From contig CM060183.1 in NCBI GenBank assembly GCA_030549335.1, forward strand, positions 31,380,768-31,444,767: a stretch of DNA of 64,000 nucleotides, read 5' to 3'. Below the pieces are notes generated by a model. That model made no database searches, was not told where the DNA came from, and saw nothing but the letters and a program-made list of their open reading frames with translations. This document shows, in pieces, positions 55,901-64,000 of this stretch (its first letter is position 1; every line of letters begins with the position of its first letter). The position numbers and the translations under genes were made by a program. Source of the stretch: Pontederia crassipes (Eukaryota > Streptophyta > Magnoliopsida > Commelinales > Pontederiaceae).

Positions 55901-57900
55901 GATCCTTATAGAAATTTCTTGAAGGTTGTGTTTTGTTCTAGAACTTGGGCCAGAACTTGGTCCAAGTTCTGAAACTTCGGCCAAATATCTCATGTGACGG
56001 GAACTTGCAAAGTTTCTATCACGTAATGTACGGCTGGAACTTTTGGTCAAAAAATTCGATCGTAAGTTCTGCAATTAGCAAGAACTTGGAAAGTTGAAAG
56101 TTCTTGTTGATAGCAAGAGCAACCATAATTTTTTATTTTTTTCTAATAGGTCTAAAAGTAGGTGGCTACTTTTAGACCTATTAGCTATTATTTTAATAAT
56201 AATATTATATGTATATATTATATGCATATATTTTATTATGTATATATTATATACATATTATATATATATATATATATGTATGTATTATTTATACATTATC
56301 ATAAATTTAAAATATTTATGTCTAATAACAAAAAAGGGCATTTATTATTTATTACAATTTACTTAGTGTTATAATAAAATAAAATTTTCCATTATTAGTT
56401 ATTATGAAAAATATATTTTCTTGTTTAGATGTTGACATAAATATTTTTATTTACTTTACTAATCATATATCATAATAAAAACTAACTAGTATGATATTAC
56501 AATAATTATTAATAATATTAGTATAATATAATTAAATTATTAATTATGGTATTCTAAATAATTATATAATTATTTTAATAAATATGATGTTAAATTTTCT
56601 TTTATATTTCATTTTTAGTTATTAATTATCTAATTTGCTAATTATAAAAATATTGTATAATTATTAAAACTAATCTTTGTAAAATAATAAAATATATCTT
56701 TAATTCCTACTTTTTTTATCCAAACACCCACTAAAATTTATCTATCAAATTAACTTTTTAAATTCTCATCATTACATTTTTCATCTAAACACCAACCTAA
56801 ATTTTTCTATCTAATCGATTAGTTCTCGGAAACTAATTTTTTCTCAAAATTCTCGTATCAAACACAGCCCAAAAATACTGTAACTAAGGGCAAAATGTAA
56901 TGCGCTGAATAAGAAAAATGGTTGTAAAACCTAAGCAAAACAAATATTGTCTTAAATAAAGTAGAATACGAAAAAATTAGTGTAACAATTAGAATAGCCG
57001 CTACACGGTGTGATTTACATATATCTAAAAAAAGATTAATAAAGAGATTCATTATATGATTGTCAGAAACCTAGATATAACACATCTATATTAAACATGA
57101 AATTAGATATAACAACTATTATACGATAATATTCAACTTGCATATAACTGGGAGAAATAAAATAAACATAACATAGGTATGTTTTTATTATCCAGTTGAA
57201 TGGGAGCCTAATAAAGTTAAGGCAACATGGTCCATAATTGGTTCAATTGAACTAATTCTATGAATAGATATTAAGTATCTAATGAACAATATCACATATT
57301 AATTAATAGTGGTAAGTTGTTTTTGGAATTTGTTCCTATTTAAAATTCACTAAGTTAAATATTTGAAAATAGCTTCACAATGATATTGAAATGACCCAGA
57401 TCCAATTAATTAAGCATATAAAAGAATTTTCCACTATTTGTCAATGAGGTATAACAAAAATCTTCAATAGTAAGAATCACGGTAAAGAATTTTTTATTAG
57501 GGTTGAGTTCATAAATATTTTCTCTCCACTATAGCAGCAAGTACATTTACTTGGAAGATCACGAGCAGGGATCATATATAGTCCCAGGACCTCGATCCTT
57601 AAAATTAATATAAAACTAATTTAATGATTATTAAATAATTTAAAGTTAATAATAAAATATATGTGTTGTCATATTTTTATAACTAACAGTCTTTAAAGGA
57701 TTTCATATATGTATTTCTTATTTTAACATTCGCTAGTATTAACAGGATCTTCTAAATCTTATTTGTTTTATTCGTTTCTATTAGGCTTCCTCGTCAATAT
57801 TTGTGAAAATAAAGTTATCACTATCCGTTAAGACAAAAAAAAAACACAAACCCTATAATAATCTCAAGAGTTTATTTTTTTATTTAACTCCATTTTTTTT
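55901..57900. other. AT-rich intergenic DNA with one perfect hairpin
   Basis: No gene. Contains the inverted repeat at 56143-56185 and a (TA)-rich patch at 56200-56285. Confidence 0.5.
56143..56184. repeat. Perfect inverted repeat, 19-bp arms, 4-base loop
   Basis: The left arm CTAATAGGTCTAAAAGTAG pairs exactly with CTACTTTTAGACCTATTAG; the loop is GTGG. Flanks are AT-rich and not palindromic. Confidence 0.95.
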
Positions 57901-58500
57901 TACGATGTTGTTGGAAAAATGTTCGTTCTTCGACGGGCTCATAAAAATCGTTGGTATTTTCGATGGATAACGTCGTCGTAAAGACACCTTTCGAAAATTT
58001 CGACGCAGGAGTTATGAAGAACGGACACCCTTTGGAAGTTCCAACCGGAGCTTGCTTGTCGGAAGTTTAAACAAGAGTTATCTATCAGTGATGGCACCTA
58101 TCCGTCGAAAATTACAAAGGCGTCAATCTTTCGAAATTCTTGACGGGTTTACTCGTTGAAAACTTCTTTAAAATATAAAAAATTCGACCGTCGGGTGGAA
58201 GCTGCAAGTGGCATTGGCAACCGATCTGCCAGACGGTCAAATCCGACCGCAAGTGGCTCAGGCGGCTGATCTTGTCGAGAGAGAGAGAGGGAGACAAAAA
58301 CGTGAGAGAGGGATTGCCAGAGTCGGTGATCCTGCTGAAAAAATGAGTGAGAGAAAAGAGAGGGAGAGATGAAAAAAATGAGAGAGAGAGAGGGAGAGAG
58401 GGTGAGAGTGAGGGGGGAGAGGAAGAAGAAAAGAGATGGCGAGAGGGACTAGTAGAGAGGGAGAGGAAGAGAGATAGCCATAGAAGGATGAGAGAGTGAG
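57901..58500. other. Possible CACTA subterminal debris and a GA-rich tract
   Basis: 57905-58185 contains CGTCGAAA, TCGGAAGTT and GGAAGTTCC words like those of the CACTA at 46904, without a terminus. 58276-58500 is a purine tract of GAGAGA and GGGAGA units. Confidence 0.4.
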
Positions 58501-58501
58501 A

Positions 58502-58935
58502 AACATATTTAATATTTTCAAATACTGATTGTCCTGTATTTTGTAATTATGAACGATTTGTATCCATTGATAATTTTAAAGATTATGAATCTCGAAAATC
58601 TTAATATTAAAATACTAATAGTATGCTGATATTTTATTGAAATATATTTTATTATATTTTTAAATATCTATAATCCTGATCTTTAGAAATATTGATAAAT
58701 TTGCATCGGTCAATAATTCCAAAAGTCAGGATCGTAAAAATTTTTAATATTAAAATTTAATCAATATGTCGATATTTTATTGAAATATATTTTATTATAT
58801 TTTCAAATACTCATTATCTTGATATTCGGAAGTATTGACGAATTTATATCTATCGACAATTTCGAAGGTCAGGATCATAAAAAATGTTAATATTAAAATA
58901 TTATTTTTATGTCGATATTTTATTTTATAATGGTG
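58502..58935 (+). repeat. Diverged tandem repeat, about 130-150 bp units, three copies
   Basis: Each unit shares TTAATATTAAAAT, then GATATTTTATTGAAATATAT, then a variable AT stretch with GACGAATTTATATC-like and GGTCAGGATC words. Key words fall at about 58628, 58781 and 58914. No coding capacity. Confidence 0.65.
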
Positions 58936-59940
58936 AAGAGATGTATTTTCCAATGATTATCGTGAAACATATGTTGTTTAACTTCTTATATTCCAAAGAT
59001 ATTTGATTATAGTTGATTGTAAAAAATTACAATCAAATAAACGATTTTCATTTGTAGGTTCCACCTTATATTTATGTATTTATGTCATTGTTAATAATGT
59101 TAATAGTAAATTATAGGCCTGCAGGTCCAACCCCGACATATATAATATTAGATAGGCTTATATAATTACAGAATTTTTTGTAAGTATAAAGTGGAATGAT
59201 AAATTTTAGTTAAAAATAATACGAAAGTTAATAATGGTTGAAATCAAAAGGCTTTTTCTTATTAAAAAGTAGAACATTATATAAATAATACAGCTTTATT
59301 AATTTATATAACTGCAATATGAAATGAACATTAAATTAAGCCAAAAATAATAATAGTAACAAAATCGTCAATAAGATGATAAAGATCTTGACCATATTGC
59401 ACGATCATGCTGACATCGAGAGATGTGAAGCTTATATATATATGATCAAGCCAACTTTTTAAGCGGATTCACAAATATTAAATTTTAAAAATATTTCTGA
59501 ATATAAAATATAAAATTTTATTAACTTATTTTTCAATTTAAAAATTTTCACACAAAATATATTCAGAAACATTAATTTTTTTAGAATAAATAAGAAGACA
59601 GATTATTTTAATTTTAGTTTTATATACACCCACATATAATTAGAAATATTCATAAACATTTGATATACGAATTGATATTAAAATATATATACTCAAATGC
59701 ATGATCAATAAATGTATTCTCCCCATGATATAGAAAATAGGAATAAATAGTAATTTTAATCTAAAATTATACAATGAACTCATTAAAAAAATAGTTATAA
59801 ATATATTTTCCTAATGGAAATAACTTGTTCAAGATATTATTTCACATTATTGTTAATTATATTAAAATTATTTATTGATGTAAAAATATTATAAATATGA
59901 AATAAAATAATTATGGTGATAGCACTAAATTGTTAGAAAG
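58936..59940. other. AT-rich intergenic DNA
   Basis: I see no gene or repeat. Confidence 0.5.
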
Positions 59941-60221
59941 CTATACAAATACTTAAAAATAAATGCAATGAAAGGTGAGCAGCAAGCTATACAAATACTT
60001 AAAAATAAATGCAATGAAAGGTGAGCAGCAAGCTATACAAATACTTAAAAATAAATGCAATGAAAGGTGAGCAGCAAGCTATACAAATACTTAAAAATAA
60101 ATGCAATGAAAGGTGAGTAGCAGGCTATACAAATACTTAAAAATAAATGCAATGAAAGGTGAGTAGCAAGCTATACAAATACTTAAAAATAAATGCAATG
60201 AAATGAAAGGTGAGTAGCAAG
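59941..60221 (+). repeat. 46-bp tandem repeat, six copies
   Basis: The unit starts CTATACAAATACTTAAAAAT and ends GGTGAGCAGCAAG. Copies begin at 59941, 59987, 60033, 60079, 60125 and 60171. The first three are identical; copies 4-6 have GAGTAG instead of GAGCAG; copy 6 has a 5-bp insertion (ATGAA). Confidence 0.97.
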
Positions 60222-60927
60222 GTTCGATCTGGACCTTTTGGAGAAGGCAAGACACAGCAAATCAGCCGATTAGACCAAGTGAAAAAACCTGTCATATTAG
60301 TACTCGTACTCTATTTATCCAGTGGGTGGACATGAACCAACATCCATGTGATTTTGCCACTGTATATGATAAAGATGATGATATTGATAATTAATAAATC
60401 ACGAAGATATGATTGTGCACTATAACGATGATGATTAAATTTTTTTTCCCACAGTTAAAAGTATCACGACTTTGAGCAATTGATAAATGACATGACTATA
60501 AGAAAAAAAATATTGAGAATCTCTAGCAGATACGTTGAATTCAGTGGTCTTCTTCCTTGTCAAAATCAACTCATCGTAATATTTAATATTTTTAAAATTG
60601 GATCGAGTTTTTTTATATATATCTCAAATTGTCTGTCCATGTCCCCGATGACAAAAACAAAGGGGTTTCATCACTTTTGACGTAAAAAAAGACAAAAAAG
60701 AACACACGACAAAAGGTGACAACCTGCATTTGCATGATTGATTTCTAAAGCAATAAACTGCCACCTGAATAGGACCATTATGTAGGGGGGACTTTATTTT
60801 CCAATTATCATTGTACTTATAATTTGGAATGATTTAATAAAATTTAAATTTAGGACAATATGTTTCGTGTGAGCGTGTGATTGGATCGTGTCTTTCTGGA
60901 CCCACCAGACTATCACACCAGCGATTC
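60222..60927. other. Intergenic DNA before the Ty3 LTR
   Basis: No gene seen. It ends with GATTC, the candidate left copy of a target duplication whose partner lies outside the window. Confidence 0.5.
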
Positions 60928-61929
60928 TGTAATATCCTGCTGAAAAAAAAGGACTTAAGCCACCCGCAGGTGGCCCAAGCCCATGCGCAGCAACTCACAG
61001 CCCAACTAGTTAATGAATGTTAACCAATGTCCTAAAAATCCTCCCCACCTAACTACTTCACTCTCTCTCCCACTCAATTGTTCCATGCGGCCGAAAGCTA
61101 CCCAAGCAGCTTAAGTTCCTTTGATTACCTGCTGGACAATAGTAAGTTTCATCATCATGTCTCATTCTTTCTTCCCTAAACACACTCGGCCATCATCCCT
61201 CAAGCTACAGTGGCGACGACTACTGTAGCTACAGCATCCTCACTTCATTAAGTGCTATAGTAATCCTCACTCTATCTCTCTATTTATCTGTTAGCAGCCC
61301 TTAAAGATGTCCATTTCTCCATTTCCTTGCAGCTGATGTGGCAAGGAGCTAGAGCAAAGAAGGGCTAGGGAAAAAAGGGATAAGTGATTAAGATTGCTAC
61401 TAAAGTATGTTGAGGGGATCCAAACCCTTAATCACCTCTCTAATGATGATTGTGTGAATGGATTAGGGCATGAAAAACCAACTTGTGTTCTTGAAGTGGA
61501 TGATTAGGGCTTATGCATATTAGTGCTTGTATGTGTCATGTTTATGAAGCTTTTATGTTCTAATGCTAATCATGTTTGAAAATATGATGTTCATTATTGC
61601 TTATGCTAGCTCAAATGAAATGATTTTATGCTTATGTACATGTATGAACTTAGTTAGCATGATTAGATGCTTCATGTGAGAACCTTATGATATTCATGAT
61701 TAAAATGCTAAGAATGCTTAGAAATATCATATATGATGTTTGGAATCATGTATGTGTTCAATATGTCAATGTATGAAAGATTTGGAATAGAGTGATGTAA
61801 AAGTCGTGTATCTGTCGGCCCAGAACGAGCGACCGATAGTGTATCGGTCGACCGTTCTGGAGACCATTGTAGTGTAAAACTCTATCCAACGGTCGATCGG
61901 TTGTATAATGGTAGCCCGTTTTAGAAGGG

Positions 61930-62290
61930 TCGGGACATTCTGTGATTAGCGAACATCCGAGCACCCTGTTTTGGTCGTCCGAAAAGTCAAGTACCGGTCG
62001 ACCGATTTACAAGCGGTCGTCCGATATGTGATGATAAAACAGTCGGGACATTCTGTGATTAGCGGTCGAATTGAAATTCCTTTTCGGTCGTCCAAAGGAC
62101 CCATAAGCGGTCGACCGATTTAATAACGGTCGTCCGATATAGAAGTGTGTCACATTCTGTGATTAGCGGACGAACCGAAGTCTGATTTCGGTCGTCCGAA
62201 TGGACTATAGCAGTCGACCGATAATCCGACCGGTCGACCGATACTCTACCAATGGTCGATCGTTACCCAAAACGATCGTCCGTTCTGGAG
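61930..62290 (+). repeat. About 110-bp diverged tandem repeats rich in CGGTCGACCG
   Basis: The word ACATTCTGTGATTAGCG recurs at about 61935, 62049 and 62151. Between copies are palindromic CGGTCGACCGAT and CGGTCGTCCGAT words, at least a dozen in total. Confidence 0.85.
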
Positions 62291-62457
62291 GCTGATTTGC
62301 TATGATTGAATGACCACACCTAGTATGATTTGAAGTATCTAGGACTTTAAATAGGGTTAAAACAAACAACATGTGTGACTGATTGTATGTATTGATGAAA
62401 GCAAGTAAAAGACGGATTGACGTGAAGATGACTTGTTGTAATCAAAGAAAGGAAAAA

Positions 62458-62625
62458 TGAGTTCCACCCCAAGCGTGACATTTCTCGGGGAAACGAGTTC
62501 CACCCCGAGCGTGGTGTTTCCATAAGTTGAGGCGAGTTCCACCCCAAATATGACGTCTCTATTGGGCCTACGCGGAACCAGGAGGCGAGTTCCACCCCAA
62601 GCGTGGCGTCTCTATTGGCCTCCCG
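62458..62625 (+). repeat. Short tandem repeat in the LTR, four copies
   Basis: The word GAGTTCCACCCC occurs four times (about 62460, 62494, 62544, 62586), each followed by AAGCGTGACGTCTC or a variant. Unit spacing is 34-50 bp. Confidence 0.9.
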
Positions 62626-63551
62626 CGAACTCAACATGTGGGCCTAGCTAGTCATTTTTCCCTTGAGCTTCAACATAGTATTTCCAATCAAACAAGATAA
62701 GAAAATATTTAAGTAAAGATGAATGATGAATGACTTTGGACATAAAGTAAAGATATTAAAGAAGTATGATGAAGTATGCACCTATGAGGATGCCATGTAA
62801 ATGTCCACTTGTCATATCATATCATGACATGATGAAAGATACTAAAGTAAAGTAAGATAAGATTATAGTATGCATTAGCATGATGATAAGTTATGATATG
62901 CAAGACTTAAAGATTATGATGTTACTTGTTATCTTATATTACCATGATGATATGATCTCATGTCATGTAGTATGCATAAGTAGCTCATAGCACGCATATG
63001 ATTTATGTTCCATGATGATGATATGCATAAGCCATGACATATAAAGATTATGTTATAAGGTCATAGCGTGCATGGGCCTCAACATACTCTAACAGGAGAA
63101 ATTTCCTGCACCCCATGGATCCGTACAAGTATGGATGAGGCTTAGGTTCGGTGGTGAAGGCCTCTTGACGAAGACATTGCACATGGGCGAGTCGGACTAT
63201 GGCCCTATCTTATATTATGTCATATGTTGAACTCTTGTAGGAGTCTGTTATGTATAGCTTATGGGCTTTATGGAGTCATGTAATTTACTTGAACTCATTA
63301 TGTTGTAAGAACTCATAATTGGGTATACTTTAGAGCCTACTAGGCCCATGGGCCAGATTATGTTATCTTGAATTTTTATTTGATTATCTATGAAGTCTTT
63401 CGCTGTTATTGATGATTAATGTTCTAAGTTAATATATTATATTTTTGCTGCAAAATTTTATGAAATTAGGTCAAAGTCAAGGTCGAAGTAACGCCATCCA
63501 TGGTTCGGCAAAAATTTAAAAATTTAGGCTGAATTTTGGGGGCGTTACAGT

Positions 63552-63564
63552 TGGTATCAGAGCC
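63552..63564 (+). other. Primer-binding site (initiator Met tRNA)
   Basis: TGGTATCAGAGCC, the standard plant LTR-retrotransposon site complementary to the 3' end of initiator tRNA-Met, two bases after the LTR. Confidence 0.92.
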
Positions 63565-63753
63565 ATAGTTTGGCTCGTATGTATAGGTTTTAGGATGTGT
63601 AAGTCATAGGTTGGCTAAAATGTCTAAGTGTAATGTCTAAGTAAGAAGTCCATGTGCAATCGTCATGAGGTGCCACCGAACCTAAAGGTACATGTTCTTC
63701 CATGTTTAACTCAGGCTAATGATGATGTTGTGTTTATTTGATTATGAATGTAA

Positions 63754-64000
63754 ATGCCTCCAAGACGTGCTATCGTTGACGAGGAACATGAAAGGAATAC
63801 CTTCCTTGATGGATTAATCCGAGCGGCACAAAATGCCTAAAGGACTAATGAACCGGACTATTCCATTGAGAGGTTCCTAAGGCTCCAACCTCCCAAGTTT
63901 GATGGAGAAGGAGACTCTAATTTAGTCGAATCATGAGTTGAGGAGATAGGGGACACTCTTAAAGTCATGGGCTGTCCCGAAGATCGCAAGGTGATGTATG
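63754..64000 (+). pseudogene. Ty3-type gag, N-terminal part, with stops
   Basis: From the ATG at 63754 the frame reads MPPRRAIVDEEHERNTFLDG, then FLRLQPPKFDGEGD, NLVES and IGDTLKVMGCPEDRKVMY, the usual start of the retrotransposon gag domain. It is broken by TAA at 63838 and by TGA where the family has a Trp (in VES-W-VEEI). The frame continues beyond the window. Confidence 0.82.

Larger units (their letters stand above)
60928..63549 (+). repeat. 5' LTR, about 2.6 kb
   Basis: The limits are set by the inverted ends TGTAA / TTACA and by the primer-binding site two bases downstream. It contains two internal repeat arrays (61930-62290 and 62458-62620). Confidence 0.8.
60928..64000 (+). mobile_element. 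Ty3-type LTR retrotransposon (chromovirus, Del/Tekay-like), 5' part
   Basis: A long 5' LTR (60928-63549) is followed by an initiator-Met primer-binding site and the start of gag. It runs off the right edge. The LTR form (TGTAATATCC ... GGGGCGTTACA) and the gag start MPPRR fit the Del/Tekay type. gag is broken by stops, so this copy is not autonomous. Confidence 0.82.

Noticed and set aside
59941-60221. CRISPR-like regular repeats
   Set aside because: The 46-bp units abut directly without spacers and this is plant DNA, so it is a minisatellite.
61800-62290. Repeat array that might be a CRISPR or satellite locus
   Set aside because: It lies wholly within an LTR bounded by TGTAA/TTACA and a primer-binding site, and the units are degenerate.

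Overview
This is TE-rich plant nuclear DNA, probably from a monocot. The host genes have spliced exons with GT-AG introns and very GC-rich first exons followed by AT-rich later exons, a 5'-to-3' GC gradient usual in monocots. The rest is dense with hAT, CACTA, Mutator-like, Copia and Ty3 elements. I cannot name the species. Nothing here suggests a prokaryote, an organelle or a virus. | Layout. 1-155 is the end of a CACTA transposon. 2736-4792 is a pseudogene of a wax ester synthase/diacylglycerol acyltransferase (WSD1-type): no exon 1 is visible in the window and exon 2 carries a 1-bp frameshift. 7171-7640 is an orphan exon-1 relic of the same family. 8260-8930 (minus) is a decayed relic of a WRN-like 3'-5' exonuclease. 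9380-15350 is intergenic DNA that recurs, rearranged, at 32408-42900. 15611-22881 is a full-length WSD gene (7 exons, 523 codons) whose intron 4 holds a 3'-truncated Copia element. 23400-32400 is minus-strand Ty3-type (Tat/Athila-like) debris with an overlapping pair of coiled-coil/low-complexity ORFs. 33030-34810 is a solo LTR with a 5-bp target duplication. 36425-40349 is a decayed hAT transposon and 40641-42648 a GC-rich terminal-inverted-repeat element. 43116-46441 is a second full-length WSD gene (524 codons). 46904-52218 is a CACTA element, itself split by a second CACTA (48475-51888, 3-bp target duplication CGG) that carries captured host gene fragments, one recognisable as NADPH:quinone/FMN reductase. 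53190-53690 is an intact intronless PR-1 gene. 54300-60900 is more TE debris, including a CACTA terminus at 54945, tandem arrays and AT-rich DNA. 60928-64000 is the 5' LTR, primer-binding site and start of a decayed gag of a Ty3-type element that runs off the window. | How the parts relate. The WSD copies and their intergenic DNA are a tandem segmental duplication; genes 2 and 3 differ at only about 8 of 585 positions in exon 2 by my count. Because the duplicated intergenic blocks can be lined up by eye, several insertions have a matching empty site in the other block, which orders them after the duplication. The two intact WSD genes would make the same ER acyltransferase (fatty alcohol plus acyl-CoA to wax ester, with possible triacylglycerol synthesis). 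PR-1 is a separate secreted defence protein with no evident functional link. I found no clearly novel biological system. The most unusual items are the Copia-WSD in-frame ORF, the duplicated splice acceptor of gene 3, the nested gene-capturing CACTA, and two roughly 50-bp retroposed tails with perfect 13-bp target duplications.
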